From positions 1 through 64,000 of the forward strand of contig JANQNW010000012.1 of assembly GCA_028279375.1 (NCBI GenBank): a stretch of 64,000 bases of DNA, written 5' to 3'. The translations under genes and the position numbers were made by a program. Shown here piece by piece: positions 1 through 8,791 of this stretch (positions are counted from its first letter, which is position 1; the number at the start of each line of letters is the position of its first letter). The DNA comes from Phycisphaerales bacterium (GTDB lineage: Bacteria; Planctomycetota; Phycisphaerae; Phycisphaerales; UBA1924). The notes beneath the pieces are model-generated. The model had not been told where the DNA came from. It ran no database searches and worked only from the letters and a program-made list of their open reading frames with translations.

Positions 1-1
1 G

Positions 2-346
2 AGCAGGAATCGCGAGCATCACGAGACGGACGCCATTGGCGCCGATGACGGTCAGAGCCTGAAATTCGAGCGCCGGAGCGCTGCGCGCGCGACGCTGATC
101 GGCCGCATGCAGGCGGTGCGCGTCGATCCGATGTCGAGCGCCGGCATGATCGATCTGCATTTGCGGGATGAATCTCTCGGCGGTCTGGGCGCGCTCGTTT
201 CCGATCCCGTGCCACCGGGCGCCCGACTACGCGTCTGCACATCTCCGCATGCGAATGTCTGGCGCGATGGCGTCGTCGTGCGATGCGAGCCCGCCGGCGA
301 GGGATATCGAATGGGCATCCGCTTCGAGCAGCGCATCGCCGCCTGA
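2..346 (+). CDS. PilZ-domain protein, C-terminal part (5' end outside window)
   Basis: The open frame runs in from the window edge and gives at least 114 residues. It carries the two PilZ signatures: an Arg-rich ERRSAAR stretch at about residues 24-30, and a D-x-S-x-x-G element (DESLGGLG) about 30 residues later, followed by short beta-strand-like segments up to the C-terminus. PilZ domains bind cyclic di-GMP through exactly these two motifs and pass the signal to motility, polysaccharide or adhesion systems. The visible part is a single domain with nothing after it, so any partner domain would be upstream. The internal ATG at 107 would cut off the RxxxR motif, so it is unlikely to be the start. 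The family call comes from motifs only. Confidence 0.6.
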   Translation, partial: SRNREHHETDAIGADDGQSLKFERRSAARATLIGRMQAVRVDPMSSAGMIDLHLRDESLGGLGALVSDPVPPGARLRVCTSPHANVWRDGVVVRCEPAGEGYRMGIRFEQRIAA

Positions 347-358
347 GACACAGGCAAG

Positions 359-931
359 CTAGGCCATTGACTCCCAGGTCTCCCGAAGGCGACAGGCCAT
401 GTCCTCGAGCGCCGTGGGATTCACGCGCACGCGCCCGACAACGGTGATGAAGTTCGTGTCGCCGGACCAGCGCGGCACGACATGCACGTGCAAGTGCTGT
501 GGCACACCGGCGCCTGCGGCCCGACCCTGATTCACACCAATATTCAACCCCTGCAGGGGCAGCGTCCGCTCGAGCAGATCGGACGCGAGATCGACCATGC
601 GCCAGAGGGCGGCGCGCTGCTCGGCGTCGTAGTCCATCAGGCGCGATCGTCCTTCTCCAAGCGCAATGAGCAGATGCCCATTGGAGTAGGGGTACTTGTT
701 GAGAAGAACCATGCCGGCTGCGGCGCCATCACCAACGCGCGCGATGACATGATTCTCGACATCACGCTCCGGCGAATTCCAGTAGTCACTGAGGAAGCAG
801 TCGCCCGCGTCGTCATCGCTTCCGCCGGCCGTGGCCTCCTTATCTGAGAGATCCTGGAGGTAGCGGTCGCGCCACGGCGCGGGAAGCACTGGATTGGCTG
901 GATCGGTGGGTCGTTCGTCGGGCGCTGCCAT
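359..931 (-). CDS. HIT family nucleotide hydrolase/transferase
   Basis: This 190-residue protein has the histidine-triad signature HLHVHVVPRW near residue 150, preceded by NVGVNQG-like strands (LNIGVNQGRAAGAG). It also has a VLLNKYPYSNGHLLI element that is typical of the Ap4A phosphorylase / HIT branch. HIT proteins bind nucleotides and hydrolyse or transfer nucleoside monophosphates from dinucleoside polyphosphates or AMP-conjugates. The middle His of the triad is the nucleophile. I chose the ATG at 931 rather than the longer frame because the upstream extension is Arg-rich, unlike the family, and overlaps the aminopeptidase promoter. The gene is divergent from pepA. The exact substrate cannot be read from the sequence. 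Confidence 0.85.
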   Translation of the reverse strand: MAAPDERPTDPANPVLPAPWRDRYLQDLSDKEATAGGSDDDAGDCFLSDYWNSPERDVENHVIARVGDGAAAGMVLLNKYPYSNGHLLIALGEGRSRLMDYDAEQRAALWRMVDLASDLLERTLPLQGLNIGVNQGRAAGAGVPQHLHVHVVPRWSGDTNFITVVGRVRVNPTALEDMACRLRETWESMA

Positions 932-1030
932 GGCGCCAAGGTACGCCAAGATCGCTACACTCGCTCCTCGATCGACACAGAATCGATCGGCGTCGCGCGG
1001 GCGACGCATGTGCAGCAGGAGTCGCGAACG

Positions 1031-2548
1031 ATGTTCCAGAAAGTCAGCGCGGGTGGCCGCGGCGCGTGTGATGCGATCGTCGTCGGAGTGACGCAGTCGA
1101 CCTCCTCCGGTGGGGGCGTCGGAAGACTCGGAAGCGCGGCGGCGGCGCTGGACGCTGACGGCTCGATCGCTCGCGCACTCAAGCGCGAGGATTGCACCGG
1201 TGAGTTCGGGCGCGTCTGCGAGGCGTATCCGGGAGGGCGCTCGGCGCCGGAACGCGTTCTCGTCGTTGGTCTCGGGAAGCCCTCCGATCTGAACGCCGGC
1301 TCCTTCTTCCGCCTGGCAGCGATCATCGGCAAGCGCATGGCAGTGACGAAGGACCGGCGGCTCTGCGTCGAGGTCAGCGACGTCCTCAAGAAAGCGAAGG
1401 TCGATTCCGCGGCGGCGGGGCAGGCATTCGGCGAGGGATTCGGCGTCCTCGCGTTCAACTTCGACGAACTGCGCGGGTCTGTGAGCGCGCCCAAGAGCCG
1501 GAAGCCGTCGGTGACGATCTCATCGGAGGATGGCGCGTTCGTCAAGGGCGTCCGACGCGGTCTGGGACTCGCCGAGTCCATGAATCTCTCTCGCAGATGC
1601 TCGAATACGCCCGCCAACATTGCGACGCCGAATTGGATGGCGGCGCAAGCGCGCAAGATGGCGCGCGGTGTGGACAACCTGAGCGTCAGCGTGGTCAAGG
1701 GTGAAGCCCTGAAGCGGGAGCGTCTGACCGGAATGATGACTGTCGGTCAGGCGTCGGAGAATCCTCCGTGCCTCGTACGCATCGCCTACAAGCCGCGCAC
1801 CGGCGCCTCGAAGAAGCCGATCGTGCTGGTGGGCAAGACGATCACGTATGACACAGGCGGACTTTCACTCAAAGTCGGCGGCTCGATGCGGGGCATGAAG
1901 GGCGACAAGGACGGCGGTTGCGCGGTGCTCGGCGCCATGCACGCGATCGCGACGGTCATCAAGCCGAAGCGTCCGGTCATCGGCCTCCTCTGCGCCGCAG
2001 AGAACTCAGTCTCAGACAACGCCTACCGGCCAGATGATGTTCTCACCTTCCGGAACGGCGTGACCGTCGAGGTGACGAACACGGACGCCGAGGGCAGACT
2101 CGTGCTCGCCGACGGACTCTGCTGGGCAGGTGACAAGGAGAAGGCCGCGGAGATCGTCGATGTCGCAACACTGACCGGAGGCGTGGTTGTGGCCCTCGGC
2201 TCGACCTACGCGGGCATGTGGTGCGATGACGACGGCTTGCGCGGACGCATGGAACAGGCCTCCGAGCGTTGCGATGAGCGCGTCTGGCGTCTGCCGCATC
2301 ACCAGGAGTATCGCGATCTGATGCGATCGTCCTGCGCGGACATCCTCAATTCGGCGCCGGTCAGAAAGGCTCATCCGATCCAGGGCGCTGCATTCCTGAG
2401 TTATTTCGCGCCAGAGGGTACGCCCTGGTGTCACCTCGACATCGCAGGTGTGCATCGCGTGGAGGGCGAGTCCGGCCCGTTTGCGAAGGAGACGCCGACC
2501 GGATTCGGCGTCCGGTTGCTCGCCAACTACGTCGAGCGAAGCGCCTGA
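1031..2548 (+). CDS. pepA: Leucyl aminopeptidase (peptidase M17)
   Basis: This 505-residue protein is an M17 metallo-aminopeptidase, which removes N-terminal residues from peptides in the cytoplasm using two metal ions. The catalytic C-terminal half shows VGKTITYDTGG (metal-binding Lys and Asp) and the hallmark NTDAEGRLVLAD, which holds the Asp and Glu ligands and the catalytic Arg. The strand normally written MKxDMxGAA reads MKGDKDGG here, keeping the ligand Asp but changing its neighbours. The ATG at 1031 is preferred over the GTG at 1010 because AGGAG lies 9 nt upstream of it. Length matches the family (about 500). The N-terminal macro-like domain is divergent, as is usual. Confidence 0.93.
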   Translation: MFQKVSAGGRGACDAIVVGVTQSTSSGGGVGRLGSAAAALDADGSIARALKREDCTGEFGRVCEAYPGGRSAPERVLVVGLGKPSDLNAGSFFRLAAIIGKRMAVTKDRRLCVEVSDVLKKAKVDSAAAGQAFGEGFGVLAFNFDELRGSVSAPKSRKPSVTISSEDGAFVKGVRRGLGLAESMNLSRRCSNTPANIATPNWMAAQARKMARGVDNLSVSVVKGEALKRERLTGMMTVGQASENPPCLVRIAYKPRTGASKKPIVLVGKTITYDTGGLSLKVGGSMRGMKGDKDGGCAVLGAMHAIATVIKPKRPVIGLLCAAENSVSDNAYRPDDVLTFRNGVTVEVTNTDAEGRLVLADGLCWAGDKEKAAEIVDVATLTGGVVVALGSTYAGMWCDDDGLRGRMEQASERCDERVWRLPHHQEYRDLMRSSCADILNSAPVRKAHPIQGAAFLSYFAPEGTPWCHLDIAGVHRVEGESGPFAKETPTGFGVRLLANYVERSA

Positions 2549-2549
2549 G

Positions 2550-2807
2550 CTAGAGGACGTAGATCAGGACGAACGCCAGCAGGGCGATGACGCCGGTGAC
2601 GACGACCCAGCGTTTGGGCTTTGACTCTGACCCCTGATCCGTGACCTCGCCGCAGGAGGGGCAGAAGGCGGCGTCGTGATAGAGCTCCTCGTTGCAGGAG
2701 GCGCAGCGGATGGTGTCGCCGCCAAAGCGGTCGAGGTCCTCTGCGCTTGGCCCTTCATCGCGTGGGTCGAACACCCTTCCGTCCTTTGGTCCCGGGCAGC
2801 AACTCAT
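2550..2807 (-). CDS. Small zinc-ribbon protein with C-terminal membrane anchor
   Basis: This 85-residue protein has an N-terminal MSCCPG, a zinc-ribbon made of two CxxC knuckles (CASC and CPSC, 12 residues apart, around residues 35-53), and a C-terminal hydrophobic segment of about 17 residues (VVVTGVIALLAFVLIYVL). It is therefore probably tail-anchored with the metal-binding part in the cytoplasm. Such zinc-ribbon plus single TM proteins are common in planctomycetes, but I know of no assigned function. It converges on pepA with one base between the two stop codons. Confidence 0.7.
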   Translation of the reverse strand: MSCCPGPKDGRVFDPRDEGPSAEDLDRFGGDTIRCASCNEELYHDAAFCPSCGEVTDQGSESKPKRWVVVTGVIALLAFVLIYVL

Positions 2808-2908
2808 CTACCCAGAGTCTACACAGGCGTTGATCGCTTGAGCAGGCGGCGTGGGACGGGTAAGAGTGGACCACCCTCGCCAGCGGATCCGATTCACGGA
2901 GGATGACG

Positions 2909-3775
2909 ATGGCACGAGTAGCGACGCTTGCCGTGGCGCTGGCGACCTTCGCCGGTTGCGCCTCAATTGCAGATTCCCGAGCTCTGGAGACCCCCGAGCC
3001 GGAAGTCCGGCGGGTGCAGCCGCAGATCGCCCATTGGCGCACGATCGGTGAGTCAGTCGAGGGAAGAGCCATCCAGGCCAGGACGGTCGGTCACGGGCCC
3101 CTGCGGGTTTTCGTGATTGGCTCGATTCATGGCGATGAACGCGAAGGCAGGCGTCTCGTCGACTCCCTGGCGATCATGTTTCGAGACCCGAGCTACGCCA
3201 GCAAGGCGACCATCTACATGGTGCGTGACGCCAATCCGGATGGCTCTGCTCGTGGGTCGAGGCGGAATGCCCGCGGCGTGGACCTGAACAGGAACTGGCC
3301 GGCGAGCAACTTCAAGGCGAGTCCCGCGCGCGGGAGCGCGCCGCTGAGCGAGCCTGAGGTGCGCGTGGTCGCCGACGCCATGACGAAGTTCGACCCAGAT
3401 CTCGTCGTTGTCTTCCACTCGACGTATCGCGGACCATTCTGCAACTACGACGGCCCGGCGCAACGCCACGCGAAGGCGTTCGTCAGTGGGGCGTCGCGCG
3501 CTGATCGCCGCTGGCGCATCGTCCCGGACATGGGATATCCGACACCAGGCTCCCTCGGGTCGTGGGTGGGCGTCGATCGAGGCACGCCGATTCTGACGGT
3601 GGAGTTCGATCGCGGACAGGATCTCGCGTCGTCGTGGCTTGCGACGAAGCGGGCGTTCGAGTCATTGCTCGTGGAGTCTGAGGTCGGCGGGCGGCGTCTG
3701 AGCGCAAGCGCACCGGTTGAAGCGTCGGCGCCTTCGCCTACACCTGATGCGCAGGCTGGGGCGTCTCCTCGGTGA
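2909..3775 (+). CDS. M14-type zinc carboxypeptidase lipoprotein (MpaA-like)
   Basis: The N-terminus is a lipoprotein signal with a lipobox (FAGC near residue 17), so the enzyme should sit on a membrane facing the periplasm. The catalytic part shows the zinc-binding HGDE motif, DLNRNWP (substrate-carboxylate Arg/Asn), and a later VVFHS with the third zinc ligand His. The candidate catalytic Glu is in TVEFDRG. This is the layout of the MpaA / M14 family, which trims peptides, often murein peptides such as L-Ala-gamma-D-Glu-mDAP. The ATG at 2909 fits GGAGG 6 nt upstream better than the ATG at 2903, which abuts it. A Pro/Ala/Ser-rich tail of about 25 residues follows. Its 3' end overlaps the convergent SpoVR gene by 38 bp. 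The natural substrate is unproven. Confidence 0.82.
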   Translation: MARVATLAVALATFAGCASIADSRALETPEPEVRRVQPQIAHWRTIGESVEGRAIQARTVGHGPLRVFVIGSIHGDEREGRRLVDSLAIMFRDPSYASKATIYMVRDANPDGSARGSRRNARGVDLNRNWPASNFKASPARGSAPLSEPEVRVVADAMTKFDPDLVVVFHSTYRGPFCNYDGPAQRHAKAFVSGASRADRRWRIVPDMGYPTPGSLGSWVGVDRGTPILTVEFDRGQDLASSWLATKRAFESLLVESEVGGRRLSASAPVEASAPSPTPDAQAGASPR

Positions 3776-5267
3776 TGCGCTCGCGCCCGAGTTGCTCTTC
3801 CTCGGGGTCCTCGCATGTGAAGAGCCACTGCTCCTGATCGATCCTGGCGTGCAGGCGTACGGGCCTGCCCCAGATTCTGCGCAGAGCGCGCAGCACCTCA
3901 ACCGCTGATGAGATCTCGACATCAAGGCCATTCCACTGATGCGCGAGGAAGAGTTCGCCGCGATTGAGGTAGTTCGCGTCCACGACGTACATGTGCGGCT
4001 GACCCATATTCGAGATTCGATAGAGGAGCGCCTGCTTGATGACCTGTGGATCGCGGCTGACGATGCGGAGCTCGCCCGAGTGTGGATCGCGCTTATAGTG
4101 ATAGAGTTGGTGCTTCTCAATGAACTCCGGCGTCAGGAACTCGTCGATGAAGTTGACGTCGTTGTAGATGCTCCGGATGTCGAAGAGTTTCTGCCGGCCT
4201 TGCATGGAGCCATCGTCGTACGCGGCGCGCTCGCCGATGTTGCTGAGGCGGTCCCACTCTGCGCCATGTTGCCCCTTGTCCCAGCGCCGCTCGATGTCTT
4301 TGAAGAGCTCGATGCCGAGCTTGTAGGGATTGAAACCACCGGGGGGCATATGGACGACGCCTGAGTGCTGTTCGGCGTAGTCAACGATTTCGCTTGCCTC
4401 GAGGAAGTGCGACGTCATGAGCTTGGAGTGCCAATAGCTGGCCCATCCCTCGTTCATGATCTTCGTCATCGCTTGGGGCGCGAAATAGTACGCCTCGTCC
4501 CGGATGATCGAGATGATGTCGTGCTGCCAGCTCTCGAGGTTGGCGTGGATGAGCAGGAATTTCAGCACATCCTTCGTTGGAGACAGCGGCGTCACGCCGC
4601 ACTGTGACGCGGCGCGCTTCCGCAACTCTTCGCGCTCCGCCTCGATCGCCTCGGGAGGATTGATAAATGGATCCATGTACGACTTGGCCGGGAGCCGCAT
4701 CGGCTCCGGAGTCGCCTCTCTCGCGCCGTTCGTGGACTCGCGCGCGACAAAGGGAGAATGCGGGTCGATGAGATGCTCGATGCGCAGGCATTGATCAAGG
4801 AAGTGCTCGACCTCGTCGGCGCCAACACGCTCGATGTGCTTGCGGATGCGCGTGGCGTGATTCGCCATTTCATCCATCATCTTCCGGTTCGTGCGGCTAA
4901 ACCATGCGTTCCGCTTGAAGAAGTCGGCATGGCCGTAGACATGGGCCATCACGAGCTTCTGATCTGTGACGGAGTTCGACTCCTGCAGGTATGCGTAGCA
5001 GGGATCGTTGTTGATCACCATCTCGTAAATCCGCCCCAGACCGTAGGCGTCACGCTTGGAGAGCTTCTCAAACTCCATGCCCCAGCGCCAATGCGGATAG
5101 CGAATCGGAAATCCGCCATACGAGGCGATCTGATTCATGGTCTCGAAGTCGAGGACCTCGAAGACGACCTCGTAGAAGTCGAGGCCGTAGTCGATCGCCT
5201 TCTCCTTGATCGCGACCATGTGATCGAGGAGGTCCGGCGTCAGATCTGTGTTCATGCGCAGCGGCAT
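3738..5267 (-). CDS. SpoVR family protein
   Basis: This 509-residue protein matches the SpoVR/YcgB family in length and in key segments: YPHWRWGMEFEKL, YEMVINNDPCYAYL, and LVMAHVYGHADFFKRN, plus the conserved central block MTKIMNEGWASYWHSKLM and a C-terminal GELFLAHQWNGLDV region. SpoVR is needed for spore cortex formation in Bacillus, but the family is widespread in non-sporulating bacteria. There it is usually next to a PrkA-type kinase (YeaG) and YeaH. Neither partner is next to this copy. It lies last in a likely minus-strand operon after DciA, 64 bp away. Its molecular function is not established. Confidence 0.92.
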   Translation of the reverse strand: MPLRMNTDLTPDLLDHMVAIKEKAIDYGLDFYEVVFEVLDFETMNQIASYGGFPIRYPHWRWGMEFEKLSKRDAYGLGRIYEMVINNDPCYAYLQESNSVTDQKLVMAHVYGHADFFKRNAWFSRTNRKMMDEMANHATRIRKHIERVGADEVEHFLDQCLRIEHLIDPHSPFVARESTNGAREATPEPMRLPAKSYMDPFINPPEAIEAEREELRKRAASQCGVTPLSPTKDVLKFLLIHANLESWQHDIISIIRDEAYYFAPQAMTKIMNEGWASYWHSKLMTSHFLEASEIVDYAEQHSGVVHMPPGGFNPYKLGIELFKDIERRWDKGQHGAEWDRLSNIGERAAYDDGSMQGRQKLFDIRSIYNDVNFIDEFLTPEFIEKHQLYHYKRDPHSGELRIVSRDPQVIKQALLYRISNMGQPHMYVVDANYLNRGELFLAHQWNGLDVEISSAVEVLRALRRIWGRPVRLHARIDQEQWLFTCEDPEEEQLGRERITEETPQPAHQV

Positions 5268-5331
5268 ACACGACTCTATCGGTCGATCCCGCTGGTTTCT
5301 TTGCGCGTGGCTCCGCGGTCGAACGCGAGCC

Positions 5332-5676
5332 TCAGGCGCCGAGAATGATCTTCACTCGCTGGATCGACGCGGGCGCTTCCCGGACGAGGGCGTCGAAGCC
5401 TCCTGATCTGAGGAATCGGTCGACTTCGAACTTCGTTGAAGCGTTATCGACCTTGATCGTGAGGACGCCTCGATTGAGTCCGGCGACAGCGGTGCGCGGG
5501 GCGAGGGACTCCGGGCAGACGGCGCACCACGCGTTCGATGCGCCGCCGCTGCGTCGCCTCTGACGCCTCAGCGTCGTGCTTTCACTGGCGATCAGCTCTG
5601 CGAGCGGGGCCGAGCGATCGCGCACGGCGCGGTGTTGGCGAAGCGCATCAAGTCTTGTTCTCGGCGTTCGTTCCAC
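5332..5676 (-). CDS. dciA: DciA-like protein (DUF721)
   Basis: This 114-residue protein has the DUF721 pattern: a W-x-x-V-x-P-like element (AWCAVCPESLAPRT), then LNRGVLTIKVDNAST and a C-terminal helix plus strand ending VKIILGA. DciA is the ancestral bacterial helicase operator that helps load DnaB at replication origins in species lacking DnaC/DnaI. An Arg-rich N-terminal segment (residues 1-45) could contact DNA. It lies 30 bp after the second sulfotransferase gene and 64 bp before SpoVR, so co-transcription is likely. The sequence is short and divergent, so the call rests on the overall pattern. Confidence 0.68.
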   Translation of the reverse strand: MERTPRTRLDALRQHRAVRDRSAPLAELIASESTTLRRQRRRSGGASNAWCAVCPESLAPRTAVAGLNRGVLTIKVDNASTKFEVDRFLRSGGFDALVREAPASIQRVKIILGA

Positions 5677-5706
5677 GCCGACGATTCTATCAGCAGATCA
5701 GCCGCT

Positions 5707-7158
5707 TCAGGAAATGCCGAGTCGCGCACGGAGAGGGGCGAGTTGCTCGCTGTAGTGCTCGTGCCGGGCGACCGAGCGGGTGTGCACTGGTCGGCGCACC
5801 TGTTCGAGACTCGCGGTGTTGGCGACGCGCTTGGATTCTTCGGGGCGCAGGCACGCGTCATCCCACTCGACGCCGATATAGTCGAGCGCGCGGCGTGTCT
5901 GCTCCTCGTGATTGCTGACGAACTCCTCGTAGTCGATTTCGAGCAACTCCGGCTGGCAGACATCCTGCCAATGGCGCATGGCGCTCTCGAAGGACTCGAA
6001 GAAGGCGGCGATGCCGTCGAGGCTGCACGACCATGCGAGCGCCGGTCCGAAGTCCTGGAAGAAGCAGGACACTGCGACATCAAGCGGCTGGCGCCGGCAG
6101 AGGATGATGCGCGACTCCGGGAAGAGCTTCGAGAGCAGGGGGATAAAGAGGAAGTTCGTCGGCGTCTTCTCGATGATGACTTCTGCGCCTCCGCCGAGCT
6201 TGCTCAGTTCCCGCGCACGCTTCCGGGCGATCTTTCGCAGCGAGGATTCCGTCGGTATGAGCGACGCGCCGTCGGTCGCCTGCGCAAGATCGTGCGCCGC
6301 CAGGGTGACAAGCTCGGTCTCGCCGGCGGCCCCGATGTCGGAATGGCGCGAGAGCGTCTGCTCGAGCAGGGTCGTGCCGGAGCGCGGCGTCCCGATAATG
6401 AAGACGACGCGCTCCCGTCGATCGGCGGCGGTCGGCGTCTGGAGGAAACGTTCACGCGTCCACGTCTCGAGATTGCGCCGGATTCGATCTGAGAAGGCGC
6501 GCACATCAAATCCGCGCCCGGTGATGGCGTTTCCTTCGGCGGCCTCGGTCCAGGCCTCGTCGTAGGCGCCCTGCGCATCGAGCGTCGCGCCGGCCTGGAA
6601 GTGGAGCTGCGCCTCGGCGGCGTGAGGGACACCTTGCACCTCCAGAGCGCGCCTGATCGCGGAGAGCGCTGCGTCGAGGTCGCCCTGCGCCGTTCTGATC
6701 CTCGCGTACACCGTCGCCGATGAGATCTCGCCAAGCCCAAACTGCTCGGCGGTCACGATCGGCTCGAGGAGCGATGCGGCTTCGTCGTGATGTCCCATGA
6801 CGCGCAGCGTCTCTGCCTTGCGCGCAACGACCTCGCTGCTGTCGGATTTCAGTTGATGCGCCTGATCGCAGAGTTCGAGCGCACGATCAAAATCTCCTGA
6901 AAACTGATAGCACTTGGAGAGTTCGACCATCACCTGCCATGTTCCCGGCGCGAGGCGCATGCACGCGTCGAGAGATCGCTTCGCCGCGGCGAACTGACCC
7001 AGCGCGAACTGCGCGCGACCGAGGCAGAAGAGCGCGCCTGGATGGCGCGGGTTCCTTGCGACGATTGGACGCAGCGCCGATTCGGCGGCACGCGCGTCGC
7101 CGGCATTGAGACGCTCGGTCGCCTTGCGGACGATGTCCTCGAGGCCCGCGGGAGTCAT
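5707..7158 (-). CDS. TPR repeat-containing sulfotransferase (second of tandem pair)
   Basis: This 483-residue protein has an N-terminal array of about five TPR-like helical repeats (residues 1-220) and a C-terminal sulfotransferase domain. The PAPS 5'-phosphosulfate loop is visible as GTPRSGTTLLEQTL, with the acidic GETEL soon after, and a 3'-phosphate site in IILCRRQPLDVAVSCFFQDF. The family moves sulfate from PAPS to a hydroxyl or tyrosine of an unknown acceptor. TPR-sulfotransferase fusions are common in planctomycetes and proteobacteria. Its ATG overlaps the stop of the upstream paralogue (ATGA), implying translational coupling. The C-termini of the two proteins share a VRxPVxT-x-SVxR motif. 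Confidence 0.88.
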   Translation of the reverse strand: MTPAGLEDIVRKATERLNAGDARAAESALRPIVARNPRHPGALFCLGRAQFALGQFAAAKRSLDACMRLAPGTWQVMVELSKCYQFSGDFDRALELCDQAHQLKSDSSEVVARKAETLRVMGHHDEAASLLEPIVTAEQFGLGEISSATVYARIRTAQGDLDAALSAIRRALEVQGVPHAAEAQLHFQAGATLDAQGAYDEAWTEAAEGNAITGRGFDVRAFSDRIRRNLETWTRERFLQTPTAADRRERVVFIIGTPRSGTTLLEQTLSRHSDIGAAGETELVTLAAHDLAQATDGASLIPTESSLRKIARKRARELSKLGGGAEVIIEKTPTNFLFIPLLSKLFPESRIILCRRQPLDVAVSCFFQDFGPALAWSCSLDGIAAFFESFESAMRHWQDVCQPELLEIDYEEFVSNHEEQTRRALDYIGVEWDDACLRPEESKRVANTASLEQVRRPVHTRSVARHEHYSEQLAPLRARLGIS

Positions 7159-8654
7159 GCCTGAGCGTTTCCGGGATCTGCTTGTCCCTCAAGACCTGCA
7201 ACAAGCGGCTCAAGATGCATGCGGTACTTTCCTGCGCGGCCGACGGACGAGGTGTAGACGGGTTGGCGCACCTGATCGAGGCTGGCGGTTTGTGCGACGC
7301 GATCGGACGCCGCCGGATCGAGGCATGAGTCCTCCCAGGGGAGATCCAGGAAGTCGATGATCGCCCGGGTCTCGCGCTCGGGCTTCTGCACCAGGTCTTC
7401 ATACGAGATGTCGTAGATCGGGTGGGCGAGCGTCTCGATCCAGTGCGCCATGAGTCGCTGGTAATCGCGATGGCGCCGGCCGAGGGCGTAGAGATTGTTC
7501 GTCCAGTGCATCGAACCGCCGAACGCCTGGAAGTAGCAGGAGATGCATGTGTCGAGCGGATCTCTCACGCAATGCAGAATCCGGCACTTGGGGAAGAGCG
7601 ACGAGATCAGACCGAGTGACTGGTAATGCAGGAGCGTCTTGTCGGTGATGCGTGTCGCTTTCCCGGCGCCTTCGCGGAGTCGGCGCAGGAACTTGCGCGA
7701 TACGCGATCGAGGATCTGCTGCGTCGCGAGCTCCGGATCATCGAGGTTCATCCCGGAGGCAGTATGCATCGACCGCAGCGGCGCGATTTCCTCCGAGAGC
7801 GCCGGACTCTCCCCGCGCACGTCCACCAGCGAGTGTCGGGAGAGTATCTGCTCGACGAGCGTCGAACCGGATCGGGGCATTCCGACGATGAAGACGGCCT
7901 TCTCGTCATTCTGTCGCGCGACAGGGAGATTCTCGATGACATCCTGTGTCCATCGGCGGATGAGCTCGTCCGTGGCTTGGGTGAACGCTTCGATCTGGAC
8001 AGGCCCTTCGGCAAGTTCGCTGGCTTCGGTGAGCGACGCCCAGGCGCGCTCGGCGTCGGTCCCGGCGTTATGGAGTGCGGCGAGTTGATACTGCAACTGC
8101 GAGCGCAGCAGGCGCGGGAGATCTGCGATGGCGAGGGCCTCCTCGAGCGCGGCGACGCCCTCGTCGATGCGACGCGTGGCGAGGCAGACGCGTGCGAAGA
8201 CCAGGTTCGCCGTTGCTTTCTCAAGCCCTGCGGCGCCTGTGGAGACGAGCGGCTCGAGCAGCGAGTAGGCCTCATCGCGCCGGCCCAGCACGCGGAGGAT
8301 CTCCGCCTTGCGCGCCAGCGCTTCGGGATGGCCCGGTCTGAGTCGAAGCGCGTCATCGCAATGCGCAAGCGCCTGCTCGAACCGATCCATCGCCTGCAGG
8401 CACTTCGAGAGTTCAATGGCCGCCTGCCATGCGCCGGGAGCGAGCTTGCGCGCGAGCGTGAGGTTCTTGCGCGCTTCTGCGAAGTTGTTGAGCTGTACTT
8501 GTGCGCGACCGAGTTCGAAGAGCAACTGCGGATCCGTCCGGCCGGAGGCGCCGATCGAAGCAATGGTCTGCTCGGCGCCGCGGAAGTCGCCGCGCGCAAA
8601 GAGTGCGCGAGCGTTCGCGATTGCGATGTTGTGCGTCGTGGAGCCCTGTGTCAT
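7155..8654 (-). CDS. TPR repeat-containing sulfotransferase (first of tandem pair)
   Basis: A 499-residue paralogue of the next gene, with the same layout: TPR-like repeats over residues 1-240, then a sulfotransferase domain with GMPRSGSTLVEQIL (PAPS loop), a GESPAL segment, and ILHCVRDPLDTCISCYFQAF (3'-phosphate site). It shares the C-terminal VRQPVYTSSVGRAGKYR element. The in-frame ATG at 8654 is chosen because the protein then begins at a plausible TPR helix; the longer frame would start at 8681 inside the terminator's A-tract. Stop and downstream start overlap by 4 bp. The duplicates probably act on related acceptors, which are not identifiable here. Confidence 0.88.
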   Translation of the reverse strand: MTQGSTTHNIAIANARALFARGDFRGAEQTIASIGASGRTDPQLLFELGRAQVQLNNFAEARKNLTLARKLAPGAWQAAIELSKCLQAMDRFEQALAHCDDALRLRPGHPEALARKAEILRVLGRRDEAYSLLEPLVSTGAAGLEKATANLVFARVCLATRRIDEGVAALEEALAIADLPRLLRSQLQYQLAALHNAGTDAERAWASLTEASELAEGPVQIEAFTQATDELIRRWTQDVIENLPVARQNDEKAVFIVGMPRSGSTLVEQILSRHSLVDVRGESPALSEEIAPLRSMHTASGMNLDDPELATQQILDRVSRKFLRRLREGAGKATRITDKTLLHYQSLGLISSLFPKCRILHCVRDPLDTCISCYFQAFGGSMHWTNNLYALGRRHRDYQRLMAHWIETLAHPIYDISYEDLVQKPERETRAIIDFLDLPWEDSCLDPAASDRVAQTASLDQVRQPVYTSSVGRAGKYRMHLEPLVAGLEGQADPGNAQA

Positions 8655-8681
8655 AAGCACGTCGCCGCGCGGAGTGTACAT

Positions 8682-8718
8682 AAAAAAACTGGCCCCCTCC
8701 GCAACGAAGGGGCCAGTT
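8682..8718 (-). terminator. Rho-independent terminator of the secreted-protein gene
   Basis: A perfect 10-bp stem (arms AACTGGCCCC at 8687-8696 and GGGGCCAGTT at 8709-8718) with a 12-nt loop is followed on the minus strand by seven T residues. It ends the minus-strand transcript of the gene at 8792-9544 before the sulfotransferase pair starts at 8654. Confidence 0.85.
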
Positions 8719-8791
8719 GGATTGTGCTATGCAGTGTCGGGAGGAATATTCGAATCTGTTTCGAAGTGTCCTACCGATTCAATCGGTGCGA

